A stretch of DNA of 64,000 nt. It comes from Protaetiibacter sp. GTDB lineage: Bacteria > Actinomycetota > Actinomycetes > Actinomycetales > Microbacteriaceae. The stretch is from the NCBI GenBank assembly GCA_030150265.1, contig JASLGG010000032.1:1-64000 (forward strand), given 5' to 3'. Under the pieces are notes generated by a model. It had not been told where the DNA came from. It ran no database searches and saw only the letters and a program-made list of their open reading frames with translations. Both the position numbers and the translations under genes were made by a program. Shown here piece after piece: positions 34,107 through 42,803 of the stretch; the first letter of the stretch is position 1; every line of letters begins with the position of its first letter.

Positions 34107-35279
34107 ATGCCGCGTCCCGCCCGTTCGAGAGGCGTGCTCGCCGCGCTCGGCATCGCCGCCGCCGCAGCGCTGCTGCTGCCCGCGGCATCCGCATCCGCCG
34201 CGACCGGGCCGAGTTGCGCCGCGGGGGTCTGCACGGTCGGGTTCGGCGCGGCCGGCGGCGCCATCGAGCGCTGGACGGTTCCGGCCGGGGTGGACATGAT
34301 CACGATCGTGGTGCGCGGGGCGAGCTCGTCGGCGGGGACCGGCGCCGCGTTCAGCGTCGAGCTCAGTGTGTACCCGGGTCAGGATCTCGCGGTCGCCGTG
34401 GGTGGCGCGGGTGGTGCCGGCTGGCTGGGCGCCCCGGGTCTGCCCGGAGTCGGTGGCCTCCCGGGCCTGCCCGGGATCGGCGGCGTGGGTGGCACAGGGG
34501 GCCCCGGAGGCCCCGGGGGCACCGGCGGGGTCGGTGGGTCGCCCGGCGCAGCGGGCGGCGGGGTCGGCGGTTTCGGCGGCATGGGTGGCCAGGGCGGCTT
34601 CGGAGGGTCGGGGCTGAACCCCGGCGACATCGGCGGGGTCGGCGGTACAGGCGGCGTGGGCGGCTCGGGCGGGCTGGGCGGCGCCGGCGGATCGGGCGGC
34701 AGCTTCGTCTTCCGGCCGAGCCTGTACGCGTGGTGGCTGGTGGCCGCGGCCGGCGGAGCCGGTGGCGGAGGCAGCGAGGCGGATGCCGCCGATCCGGGTG
34801 CGCTGTTCGTCGCGGATCCGTCGTCGATCATGCCCTCCTATGACGGCACCTCGTTCGCGATCTCGACGCCTCCGGCGCTCGCCGGAGCCTTCGGGTCGCC
34901 GGGAATGCCTGGCCCCCCGGCCCCGCCGCTCAGCGCCGGCACTCCCGGCGGCATGGGCGGTCCCGGCGGCAACGGCGAGCCCGGGCGCGGGAGCGGCGCG
35001 TTCTCTGCGGCGGCCCCGGGCGGCGGAGGGGCGAGTTTCGCCGAGTACGGGTCGACGTCGAACCTCACGCTCCTCCCGCGGGTGGCGGGCAGCGTGGATG
35101 GCGCGGTCGAGTTCCGCTACGCCGAGCCGGTGAGCACGCCTGCTCAGGGGCCCGCGCTCGCCGCGACGGGCGCCGACCCGACGCTCCTCGTGGTGCTCGC
35201 CGTCATCGGCGTGGGTGGGGTGCTGCTGGGCGGCGCGCTGCTGTTCGTGCGCGCGCGACGCCGGGACGACTCGGCCTGA
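34107..35279 (+). CDS. secreted glycine-rich surface protein with LAATG sorting-like tail
   Basis: 390 residues. Residues 1-32 form a signal peptide ending at ASASA. After a beta-rich opening (CTVGFGAAGGAIERWTVPAGVDMITIVVRGASS), residues 95-215 are Gly-rich and partly collagen-like (GLPGVGG, GGPGGPGG). A second Gly/Pro-rich stretch follows near 270-320. LAATG at 351-355, one membrane helix and an RARRR tail form a sorting signal of the kind used by class E sortases. It resembles bacterial glycine-rich surface proteins, with a structural or adhesive role inferred. GAGGAG at 34096-34101 supports the ATG. It is transcribed against purL and purQ and sits between them. Confidence 0.82.
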   Translation: MPRPARSRGVLAALGIAAAAALLLPAASASAATGPSCAAGVCTVGFGAAGGAIERWTVPAGVDMITIVVRGASSSAGTGAAFSVELSVYPGQDLAVAVGGAGGAGWLGAPGLPGVGGLPGLPGIGGVGGTGGPGGPGGTGGVGGSPGAAGGGVGGFGGMGGQGGFGGSGLNPGDIGGVGGTGGVGGSGGLGGAGGSGGSFVFRPSLYAWWLVAAAGGAGGGGSEADAADPGALFVADPSSIMPSYDGTSFAISTPPALAGAFGSPGMPGPPAPPLSAGTPGGMGGPGGNGEPGRGSGAFSAAAPGGGGASFAEYGSTSNLTLLPRVAGSVDGAVEFRYAEPVSTPAQGPALAATGADPTLLVVLAVIGVGGVLLGGALLFVRARRRDDSA

Positions 35280-35294
35280 GCCGCGGCGCGGCGG

Positions 35295-35998
<704 letters not shown>

Positions 35999-35999
<1 letters not shown>

Positions 36000-36244
36000 C
36001 AGGCGACCTTCACCGCGACGACGTCCTCGATGACCTGGTTCGAGAGCAGCTCCGAGGCGAGGCGCTGCGCCTCGGCGAGCACCGCATCCGTCACCTCGCC
36101 GTCGACCGTGAGCTCGAAGCGCTTGCCGATGCGCACCGCGCTGAACGCCGTCGGGCCCTGCTTGGCGATGGCGCCCGCGGTGGCCTTGCCCGCGGGGTCG
36201 AGCAGCTCCGGCTTGGGCATGACCTCGACGACGATGGTGGGCAC
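35999..36244 (-). CDS. purS: phosphoribosylformylglycinamidine synthase subunit PurS
   Basis: 81 residues, the normal length of this small bridging subunit that assembles PurL and PurQ. The pattern VEVMPKPELLDPAGKATAGAIAKQGPTAFSAVRIGKRFEL is typical. The GTG start at 36244 has GGGAG at about seven bases upstream. A -10-like TAGACT at 36283-36288 (minus strand) lies at the end of the upstream SGNH gene, so purS-purQ has its own promoter with a leader of about 30 bases. It is the first gene of the purSQ pair. Confidence 0.94.
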
Positions 36245-36280
36245 GGACGACTCCCGGGGTTCGAGGGGCGGGGAACGCCC

Positions 36281-37072
36281 TCAGTCTACGACGCGCTCGT
36301 CACGGTGCCCCACGTGAGCGATCTCCGCCAGGCCGCGGGGCCACGCCTCGTCGATCGCCCAGCGCGCCCAGTCTGCGTAGCCGGAGGCGGACGGATGGAA
36401 CCGATCGCGCGCGAAGAAGCCCGGCCCATAGGGTGGCGGCACCTGCTCGGTGATCATCCAGCGCGGGTCGCGCGCGACCACCCGCGCCGCCGCGCGCTCG
36501 AGATTGCGGGAGTGCCGGTAGAGCGTCGTGCGCAGCGGCTCGGGCAGCACCTCGAAGCGCACGAAGATCGGCAGGTTGGACATGAGGATGCGCGCCTCCG
36601 GCAGCCGGTCGCTGAGCGTCTCGAGCAGCAGCTGCAGGTCGCGCGCGAACGCGCCGGCCGAGCGCGCGTGCAGTGCGTCGTTGGCGCCGAGCGACACGAA
36701 CACGAGGTCGGCCGGGCGGGCCAGGGCATCGGTCAGGTGCCGCTCGAGGAACTCGCCCGTGTCGGCGCCGTTCTCCCCGACGGCGCGCCAGATCACGCCG
36801 CGCCCGGTGCGGGCGTGCAGCTCGCGGGCGAGCGACCCCGGGAGCGCCTCATCCTGCGTCGCGGCGCCGGTGCCGGCCGCGGTCGAGTCGCCCACCACGA
36901 GCAGCCGCAGCGGGTCGGGACCCTCCAGCTTGCCCTCCCAGGGGCGCGCGGCATCCGGGAGCCGCTCCACCTCGCGCTCGAGCTGCCGCTTCTGGGACAG
37001 GATGCGGGGGCCGTGCAGCACGAGGAAGCCGCGGCTCGCGCGCAGCATCCCGGGATAGACAGGGTCGTTCAC
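36281..37072 (-). CDS. SGNH/GDSL-type lipase-esterase-like hydrolase
   Basis: 263 residues from the GTG I prefer at 37072. The SGNH blocks are clear: LLVVGDSTAAGTGA near residues 56-69 (block I Ser), Gly in RAVGENGADTGEF (block II), VSLGANDALH near 118-127 (block III Asn) and the C-terminal DRFHPSASGYADWA (block V Asp and His). Members are esterases, and the substrate is unknown. No clear signal peptide exists, although residues 8-20 are mildly hydrophobic. The start choice rests on a -10-like TAGACT (37081-37086, minus strand) eight bases upstream. A longer in-frame ATG at 37174 would place that promoter inside the gene. Confidence 0.82.
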   Translation of the reverse strand: MNDPVYPGMLRASRGFLVLHGPRILSQKRQLEREVERLPDAARPWEGKLEGPDPLRLLVVGDSTAAGTGAATQDEALPGSLARELHARTGRGVIWRAVGENGADTGEFLERHLTDALARPADLVFVSLGANDALHARSAGAFARDLQLLLETLSDRLPEARILMSNLPIFVRFEVLPEPLRTTLYRHSRNLERAAARVVARDPRWMITEQVPPPYGPGFFARDRFHPSASGYADWARWAIDEAWPRGLAEIAHVGHRDERVVD

Positions 37073-37131
37073 GGCAGGCGAGTCTACGTGAGACGGGCTC
37101 GGAGTTCGCCGAGCGTCGCGCTGCGTGCCGC

Positions 37132-38013
37132 TCAGCCGCGCCCCGGGGCGGTCACGAGGATGCGGTTCGCCCACGGGTCCTCGAGCTCGACGGTGCGGCC
37201 GTCGTCGCGGGACTCGACGCCGAAGTGCGCGAGGCGCTCGCCGAGGGCGCCGAGCTCATCCTCGGTCGGAACCTCGATGTCCACCCGGCCGAGGCCGAGC
37301 ACCGCCTGCCGCCTGCCCGCGCCGCGCGAGCGCCACACGTTCATGGCCATGTGGTGGTGGTATCCGCCCGCGCTCACGAACACCGCCTGGTCGGGGATCG
37401 CGGCGGTGGCGTCGAAGCCGAGCCGGTCGACGTAGAAGGCGCGCGCCGTCTCGACGTCGCCCACCGAGAGGTGCACGTGGCCGACCCGGGCATCGCCCGG
37501 CAGCGGTCCCGCCTCGCCCTCCTCGGTGAGGTTCTCGGCGAGGAAGCGGTTCGGGTCGAGGAAGACGGTGCCCATCTCGATCGTGCCGTGCGCCCAGCTC
37601 CACTCGCTGCGCTCGCGGTCCCAGTAGAGCTCGACGCCGTTGCCCTCCGGGTCGTCGAAGTAGAAGGCGTTGCTCACGAGGTGGTCGCTCGAGCCGGTGA
37701 AGGTGCCCGGATGCCGGCTCGCCACCGAGTAGACGGCCGCGGCGAGCGCCGCCTTCGTGTCGAACAGGATCGCGGTGTGGAACAGGCCTGCCTCGCGGGG
37801 TCCCGCGTGCCGCAGCTCAGGCGTGTGCACGAGCACCACGACCGCGCGGTCGCCGCCCCTCGTGCGGCGGCCGAGCGCGACGCGGGGCCCGGATGCGTCG
37901 AGCACGTCGAGGCCGATCGCGTCGCGGTAGTAGCGGGTCATGCCATCGAGGTCGGCGACATTGAGGGTCACGGCGCCCATTGCGGTGTCGGCGGCGAGGC
38001 GGGTGCTGGTCAT
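37132..38013 (-). CDS. VOC-family protein with two glyoxalase/dioxygenase-like domains
   Basis: 293 residues made of two vicinal-oxygen-chelate modules (about 14-140 and 165-290). The first has VTLNVADLDGMTRYYRDAIGLDVL, GLFHTAILF and FYFDDPEGNGVELYWDR. The second has VGHVHLSVGDVETARAFYVDRLGFD and GYHHHMAMNVW. The His and Glu positions expected for a catechol-2,3-dioxygenase-like metal site (HTA, VEL, HVHL, HHMAM) are present, so enzymatic activity is plausible. The ATG at 38013 is supported by AAGGA seven bases upstream, so the further upstream in-frame start is unlikely. The gene sits downstream of the purC terminator. Confidence 0.87.
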   Translation of the reverse strand: MTSTRLAADTAMGAVTLNVADLDGMTRYYRDAIGLDVLDASGPRVALGRRTRGGDRAVVVLVHTPELRHAGPREAGLFHTAILFDTKAALAAAVYSVASRHPGTFTGSSDHLVSNAFYFDDPEGNGVELYWDRERSEWSWAHGTIEMGTVFLDPNRFLAENLTEEGEAGPLPGDARVGHVHLSVGDVETARAFYVDRLGFDATAAIPDQAVFVSAGGYHHHMAMNVWRSRGAGRRQAVLGLGRVDIEVPTEDELGALGERLAHFGVESRDDGRTVELEDPWANRILVTAPGRG

Positions 38014-38069
38014 GTCCTTCTCAACATACTTGCCGCGACAACTATTCCGCGCGCCCCGCCGATCCCGGT

Positions 38070-38098
38070 GAGGGGTCGCAAACACTTTGCGACCCCTC
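38070..38098 (-). terminator. perfect hairpin terminator after purC
   Basis: Arms of 13 bases (GAGGGGTCGCAAA and its exact complement, 38070-38082 and 38086-38098) with a three-base loop. It begins 18 bases after the purC stop on the minus strand and lies upstream of the VOC gene. The A and T runs at the loop side are unusual for this genome. Confidence 0.8.
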
Positions 38099-38115
38099 GA
38101 CGCGTGAGGCGGCCC

Positions 38116-39006
38116 CTACGCCGTCAGGCGCTCGAGCAGCTCGCGGTAGCGGGCCGCGGTGCGCTCCACGACCTCGGCCGGGAGGGCCGGCGGCGTGCCC
38201 GTCCTGTCCCAGTGGGCCGAGAGCCAGTCGCGCACGATCTGCTTGTCGAAGCTGTCGAGGCGTCGCTCGCCGCCCGCGCCGTACAGCTCGGCGTCCCAGT
38301 AGCGCGAGGAGTCGGAGGTGAGCACCTCGTCGGCGAGGGTGATCCCGCCCGTCTCGGGGTCGCGTCCGAACTCGAACTTGGTGTCGGCGAGGATCACGCC
38401 CCGCTCCTGGGCGATCGCGGATGCCGTGGAGAACACCCGCAGGCTGAGCTCGCGGATGGCGGCGGCATCCGCCTCCCCCACGAGCTCGACCGTGCGCTCG
38501 AAGGTGATGTTCTCGTCGTGCTCGCCCATCGGGGCCTTGTAGGCGGGGGTGTAGATGGGCTCGGGCAGCCGGTCGCCGTTGCGGAGGCCCGCCGGCAGCG
38601 GCACCCCGCACACCGACTGCGTGGCCTGGTACTCGGCCCAGCCGGAGCCCACGAGGTAGCCGCGCACGACCGCCTCGATGGGGAACATGTCGAGCCGCTT
38701 CACGAGCATCGCGCGCTCCGCGACATCCGGGGGCAGCGGAGCGGACAGCGCGGCGAGCCCGCCGTCGGCGCCCGCCAGGTGGTTGGGCACCTCGGAGAGC
38801 CGCCCGAACCACCAGAGGCTCAGCCGCGTGAGCAGCGCGCCCTTGCCGGGGATGCCGGGCTCGAGCACGTGGTCGAAGGCGCTCACCCGGTCGGAGGCGA
38901 CGACGAGCGCGCGGCCCGGCTCGGCATCCGAGAGGTAGAGGTCGCGCACCTTGCCGGAGTACTCGTGGCGCCAGCGCAGCGCCGTGAGGCGCGGGTCGGC
39001 GCTCAT
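38116..39006 (-). CDS. purC: phosphoribosylaminoimidazole-succinocarboxamide synthase
   Basis: 296 residues. It couples CAIR with aspartate using ATP to make SAICAR. Family features are YSGKVRDLY near residues 16-24 (ATP loop), VASDRVSAFDHVL near 36-48, VRGYLVGSGWAEYQ near 111-124, TPAYKAPMGEHDENI near 151-165 and LADTKFEFGRD near 208-218, followed by EVLTSDSSRYWD. The length matches the longer actinobacterial and yeast-like form. The ATG overlaps the purD stop by four bases (ATGA), so purD-purC is a coupled pair. A strong hairpin ends the transcript. Confidence 0.97.
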   Translation of the reverse strand: MSADPRLTALRWRHEYSGKVRDLYLSDAEPGRALVVASDRVSAFDHVLEPGIPGKGALLTRLSLWWFGRLSEVPNHLAGADGGLAALSAPLPPDVAERAMLVKRLDMFPIEAVVRGYLVGSGWAEYQATQSVCGVPLPAGLRNGDRLPEPIYTPAYKAPMGEHDENITFERTVELVGEADAAAIRELSLRVFSTASAIAQERGVILADTKFEFGRDPETGGITLADEVLTSDSSRYWDAELYGAGGERRLDSFDKQIVRDWLSAHWDRTGTPPALPAEVVERTAARYRELLERLTA

Positions 39007-40289
39007 CGGGCCACCCGCTCGGCGATGTCGCGACGGTAGTGCCCGCCCTCGAGCCGGATGCGGCCGAGCGCCGCGTAGGCCGCGTCGCGTGCCGCGCGGA
39101 AGTCGCCGCCGCGCCCGACGACGCCGAGCACGCGTCCGCCGGTGGCGATGAAGCGGCCGTCGGAGAGCGCGGTGCCGGCGTGCAGCACCGTGGCGCCCGG
39201 CACCTCGGCCGCCTCGTCGAGGCCCGTGATCTCGCGGCCCGTGATGGGGTTCTCGGGGTAGCCCTCGCTCGCGAGCACCACGACCACCGCGGCGTCGTCG
39301 GAGAAGGAGGGGTAGGGAATCCGTCCGAGGGTGCCGCTGGCCGCGGCGAGGAGCAGCTCGGAGAGCGGGGTGGTGAGCCGGGGGAGCACGACCTGGGTCT
39401 CGGGGTCGCCGAAGCGCGCGTTGAACTCGATCACCCGCACCGCGCCACCGCCCGCCCGGCCCTCGTCCGCGACGATGAGGCCGCAGTACAGCAGCCCGAC
39501 GAACGGGGTGCCCTCGGCCTCGAGGGCGCGCACGGTGGGCAGGGCGATCGTGTCGAGCACCTCGTCGACGAACGCCGCCTCGGCGCCCCAGCGGTCGGCG
39601 AGCCACGGCAGCGGCGAGTAGGCGCCCATGCCGCCCGTGTTGGGGCCCGCGTCGCCGTCGAGGGCGCGCTTGTAGTCCTGCGCGGGGCTCAGCGGCACGA
39701 CGTCGTGGCCGTCGGCGAGGAAGAAGAGCGAGACCTCCTGGCCGCTCAGGAACTCCTCGACGAGCACGGGGCCGTGCTGCAGGTAGTACTCGGCGTGCGC
39801 GATGGCGGCGTCGCGATCCTCTGTGACGAGCACGCCCTTGCCCGCCGCGAGGCCGTCGGCCTTGACGACGTGCGGGGCGCCGAGCGCGTCGAGCGCAGCG
39901 ACGAGCTCGTCGCGGGTCGTGGTGCGGACGGCGCGGCCGGTCGGCACGCCCGCCTGCTCCATGATCCGCTTCGCGAAGGCCTTCGAGCCTTCGAGCGCGG
40001 CGGCCGCCTTGCCGGGGCCGAACACCGGCACGCCCTTGGCGCGCAGCGCATCCGCCACCCCCGCGACGAGCGGTGCCTCGGGCCCCACCACGACGAGGTC
40101 GATGTCGTTGTCGAGCGCGTACTGGGTGACGATCCGCCCGTTCGAGGCGTCGAGGCCGACGGTCTCGACGCGGGATGCGATGCCGGCGTTGCCGGGGGCG
40201 ACGGTGATCTCGTGGCCGGCATCCTCCGCGAGGAGGGCCTCGACGATGGCGTGCTCGCGGGCACCGGATCCGAGGACGAGGATCTTCAC
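39003..40289 (-). CDS. purD: phosphoribosylamine-glycine ligase (GAR synthetase)
   Basis: 428 residues. It joins phosphoribosylamine and glycine using ATP, the second purine step. The opening MKILVLGSGAREHAIVEALL is typical, and the ATP-grasp domain shows VVKADGLAAGKGVLV near 138-152, EEFLSGQEVSLFFLADG near 178-194 and NTGGMGAYSP near 217-226. FNARFGDPETQVVLPRL near 291-307 carries metal ligands. The GTG start at 40289 has a -10-like TAGCCT (40296-40301, minus strand) ending six bases upstream, so the message is probably leaderless. It is the first gene of purDC and divergent from the SCP-domain gene across a repeat-bearing gap. Confidence 0.97.
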   Translation of the reverse strand: MKILVLGSGAREHAIVEALLAEDAGHEITVAPGNAGIASRVETVGLDASNGRIVTQYALDNDIDLVVVGPEAPLVAGVADALRAKGVPVFGPGKAAAALEGSKAFAKRIMEQAGVPTGRAVRTTTRDELVAALDALGAPHVVKADGLAAGKGVLVTEDRDAAIAHAEYYLQHGPVLVEEFLSGQEVSLFFLADGHDVVPLSPAQDYKRALDGDAGPNTGGMGAYSPLPWLADRWGAEAAFVDEVLDTIALPTVRALEAEGTPFVGLLYCGLIVADEGRAGGGAVRVIEFNARFGDPETQVVLPRLTTPLSELLLAAASGTLGRIPYPSFSDDAAVVVVLASEGYPENPITGREITGLDEAAEVPGATVLHAGTALSDGRFIATGGRVLGVVGRGGDFRAARDAAYAALGRIRLEGGHYRRDIAERVAR

Positions 40290-40320
40290 CCGGACAGGCT
40301 ACCGGGCGCCGTGTCGTCCC

Positions 40321-40422
40321 AAATCAAGGAGTTGCGCTCCCGAATCAAGGAGATCGTGTTGCTCATGTGGCGGATGCGCCTCAGCGGCCCCATCCGTCAC
40401 ACCGGCTCCTTGATTCGGGAGC
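40321..40422. repeat. 17-base inverted repeat in the purD / SCP divergent promoter region
   Basis: GCTCCCGAATCAAGGAG at 40336-40352 is exactly complementary to 40406-40422, with 53 bases between. A third partial copy (AATCAAGGAG) lies at 40322-40331. Unlike the other inverted words in the window, this one lies between two divergent promoters, so termination is not an obvious role and regulation of purD is possible. Confidence 0.7.
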
Positions 40423-40468
40423 TCGCATCCGTGAGATGGGAGGCGCGGGCCGGCGGTAACGTCGAGCC

Positions 40469-40831
40469 ATGGCGGTGAGGCGGCGGATCGACCCGGATGC
40501 GGGGCGTGCCGCCGTGCGCGCCTGGCAGGCCGGCGCCGAGGAGCGGCAGACGGTCGCGACGGCGGTGCGGTTCCTGCTCGAGCAGCTGGCCACCGACCAC
40601 GAGGGCAACGCCGTCGAGGTGCGGGTGCCGCCGCTCGGCGCGACCCAGGCCATCGCGGGTCCCCGCCACACGCGGGGAACCCCGCCGAACGTCGTGGAGA
40701 CGGATGCCGCCACCTGGCTCGCGCTCGCCACCGGCGCCCTCTCCTGGGAGACGGCGGTGGCGGATGCGCGGGTCACGGCATCCGGGACGCGCGCCGATCT
40801 CAGCGACGTGCTGCCGATTCGCTGGGGCTGA
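40469..40831 (+). CDS. sterol-carrier-family (bacterial SCP) protein
   Basis: 120 residues that match the small actinobacterial sterol carrier family I know from its core EVRVPPLGATQAIAGPRHTRGTPPNVVETDAATWLALATGALSW (residues 50-93). The SCP-2 fold binds hydrophobic ligands, but the ligand and purpose of this group are not known. A -10-like TAACGT (40457-40462) ends six bases before the ATG, which fixes the start and predicts a leaderless mRNA. In this window it separates purD from purF, and a small membrane protein gene follows. Confidence 0.85.
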   Translation: MAVRRRIDPDAGRAAVRAWQAGAEERQTVATAVRFLLEQLATDHEGNAVEVRVPPLGATQAIAGPRHTRGTPPNVVETDAATWLALATGALSWETAVADARVTASGTRADLSDVLPIRWG

Positions 40832-40841
40832 ATCCCTGCAA

Positions 40842-40853
40842 GCCCGCGCGGGC
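40842..40853. terminator. GC palindrome after the SCP gene
   Basis: GCCCGCGCGGGC is a perfect 12-base palindrome about ten bases after the stop and upstream of the next promoter. A weak terminator is possible. Confidence 0.35.
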
Positions 40854-40885
40854 AGACGCTCAGCCGTGTGCGTCACAATGGAAGG

Positions 40886-41185
40886 GTGAGCGAGTTCGAG
40901 ACCCCCGACGCGACATCCGGTGTGCAGCAGGTCACCATCCGCCGCGCCCCGCGTCTCGGCGTCTTCCTGCTGGCCGGCTCGGTGCTCGGCGCGCTCGCGA
41001 CGCTCATCCTCACGAGCCTCTACCCGGCCGACCCGAAGATCGGCTTCACGGCGACCGTCGGCTACTTCATGCTCTACGGGGTGCCGTTCGGCTTCGCCGT
41101 CGGCGCGCTCGTCGGCCTGCTGTTCGACCGCCGCGCCAGCCGCCGCGCCCGCACGGTCGAGGTCGAGCACCAGCGCGTCGACTGA
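40886..41185 (+). CDS. small membrane protein of unknown function
   Basis: 99 residues with two hydrophobic segments (near residues 23-43 and 57-82) separated by a short polar loop (YPADPKIGF), and a basic C-terminal tail (RRASRRARTVEVEHQ). I do not recognise a family with certainty. The GTG at 40886 is chosen because a -10-like CACAAT (40874-40879) ends six bases upstream. The in-frame GTG at 40868 lies upstream of that hexamer and would be lost from such a transcript. It ends 20 bases from the convergent purF stop. Confidence 0.72.
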   Translation: MSEFETPDATSGVQQVTIRRAPRLGVFLLAGSVLGALATLILTSLYPADPKIGFTATVGYFMLYGVPFGFAVGALVGLLFDRRASRRARTVEVEHQRVD

Positions 41186-41204
41186 CGCCCCGCGCCCGCC
41201 CGCC

Positions 41205-42662
41205 TCAGCTGAGCTGGTTCCGCTCGACCCACTCGAGGTACTCGGGGGTCACGGTGCCCGTGACGTACTCGCCCGTGAAGCAGCTCATCTCGAGCTCGGT
41301 GAGCGGCGAGCCCTCGAGGATGGCCGCCTTCATGTCGGCGACCTCCTGGTAGATGAGCGCGTCGGCGCCGAGAGCCGTGGCGATCTCGGGGATCTTTCGC
41401 CCGGCGGCGATGAGCTCGGCGCGCGAGGGCATGTTGATGCCGTAGACGTGCGGATACCGCACGGGCGGGGCGGCGGAGGTGAACGTCACCGAGTTGGCGC
41501 CCGCGGCGCGCGCCATGTCGACGATCTCCTTCGAGGTGGTGCCGCGCACGATCGAGTCGTCGACGATGAGCACGTTCTTGCCCTGGAACTCGCTCGACAT
41601 CGCGTTGAGCTTCTGCTTGACGCTCCGCGCCCGCTGCTCCTGCCCCGGCATGATGAAGGTGCGACCGACGTAGCGGTTCTTGTAGAAGCCCTCGCGGTAC
41701 TCGATGCCGAGCTTGCGGGCGACCTGCATCGCGGCGGGGCGTGAGGAGTCGGGGATCGGCATCACGACGTCGATCGCCCCCGACGGCGTGTAGGTCGCGA
41801 TCGTGTCGGCCAGCCGCTCGCCGAGCCGCAGCCGCGCGTCGTACACCGAGATGCCGTTCATGATCGAGTCGGGGCGCGCGAGGTAGACGTACTCGAAGGA
41901 GCACGGGATGAGCCGCGGGCTCTTCGCGCACTGCCGCGAGAACAGCTCGCCCGAGCGGGAGATGAAGATGGCCTCGCCGGGCGCGACGTCGCGCACGACC
42001 TCGTAGCCCCCCGACTCGAGCACGAGCGACTCGGAGGCGACGATCCACTCGGCGCCCATGAGCCCGTCGGCGCGCCGGCCGAGGATGAGCGGACGGATGC
42101 CGAATGGGTCGCGGAAGGCGAGCAGGCCGTGTCCCGCGATGAGCGCGATCGCCGCGTACGACCCCTCGACGCGCTCGTGCAGCGTCTCGATGGCGTCGAA
42201 CACCTGGTCGGGGTCGAGCTCCTCGCCGCGGATCTGCGACTGCAGCTCGTTCGCGAGCACGTTGACGAGCAGCTCGGTGTCGGAGCTCGTGTTGAGGTGC
42301 CGGCGATCGGTGTGGAACAGCTCGCCCGTGAGCTCGCGGGTGTTGGTGAGGTTGCCGTTGTGCACGAGCACGATGCCGTACGGCGCGTTCACGTAGAACG
42401 GCTGCGCCTCCTGCTCGTGCGAGGCGTCGCCGCGGGTCGCGTAGCGCACGTGCCCGAGGCCCATGGTGCCGAGCAGGGTGCGCATGTCGCGCGTGCGGTA
42501 GGCCTCCCGTACCTGGCCCTTGGCCTTGAACATGTGGATGATCGAGCCCTCGCTCGTCGCGATGCCCGTCGAGTCCTGACCCCGGTGCTGAAGAAGAGAC
42601 AGGGCGTCGTAGACCTGCTGGTTGACGGGGTTCGATGAGACGATGCCGACGATGCCGCACAT
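41205..42662 (-). CDS. purF: amidophosphoribosyltransferase
   Basis: 485 residues. It makes phosphoribosylamine from PRPP and glutamine, the committed purine step. After processing, the N-terminal Cys of MCGIVGIV is the glutaminase nucleophile. Other landmarks are LQHRGQDSTGIA near 25-36, GHVRYATRGD near 70-79, the glutaminase LVHNGNLTN near 103-111 and the PRPP loop VLIVDDSIVRGTT near 357-369. The ATG at 42662 is chosen because Cys must be residue 2. AGGAGC lies about ten bases upstream. A longer in-frame start would block that maturation. It is divergent from an adhesin-like gene. Confidence 0.97.
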   Translation of the reverse strand: MCGIVGIVSSNPVNQQVYDALSLLQHRGQDSTGIATSEGSIIHMFKAKGQVREAYRTRDMRTLLGTMGLGHVRYATRGDASHEQEAQPFYVNAPYGIVLVHNGNLTNTRELTGELFHTDRRHLNTSSDTELLVNVLANELQSQIRGEELDPDQVFDAIETLHERVEGSYAAIALIAGHGLLAFRDPFGIRPLILGRRADGLMGAEWIVASESLVLESGGYEVVRDVAPGEAIFISRSGELFSRQCAKSPRLIPCSFEYVYLARPDSIMNGISVYDARLRLGERLADTIATYTPSGAIDVVMPIPDSSRPAAMQVARKLGIEYREGFYKNRYVGRTFIMPGQEQRARSVKQKLNAMSSEFQGKNVLIVDDSIVRGTTSKEIVDMARAAGANSVTFTSAAPPVRYPHVYGINMPSRAELIAAGRKIPEIATALGADALIYQEVADMKAAILEGSPLTELEMSCFTGEYVTGTVTPEYLEWVERNQLS

Positions 42663-42699
42663 GCCGCGGGCTGCTCCTGGGTGTCGTGACGCGCGCACC

Positions 42700-42719
42700 G
42701 GATGAGGTACGCCTCATCC
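42700..42719. promoter_or_regulatory. inverted repeat in the purF / surface-protein divergent gap
   Basis: GGATGAGG (42700-42707) and CCTCATCC (42712-42719) are perfect eight-base arms around a four-base loop, 38 bases upstream of purF. It lies near the likely purF promoter or leader, so it may be an operator or a leader hairpin. Confidence 0.45.
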
Positions 42720-42803
42720 TCGCATACCGAGCCGGATGCCGTCCGGACGCTGCTCCCGTTCGGGGGCTGCCGGAGCGGGGTCCCCGATCCGTAATCTGAC
42801 GCG

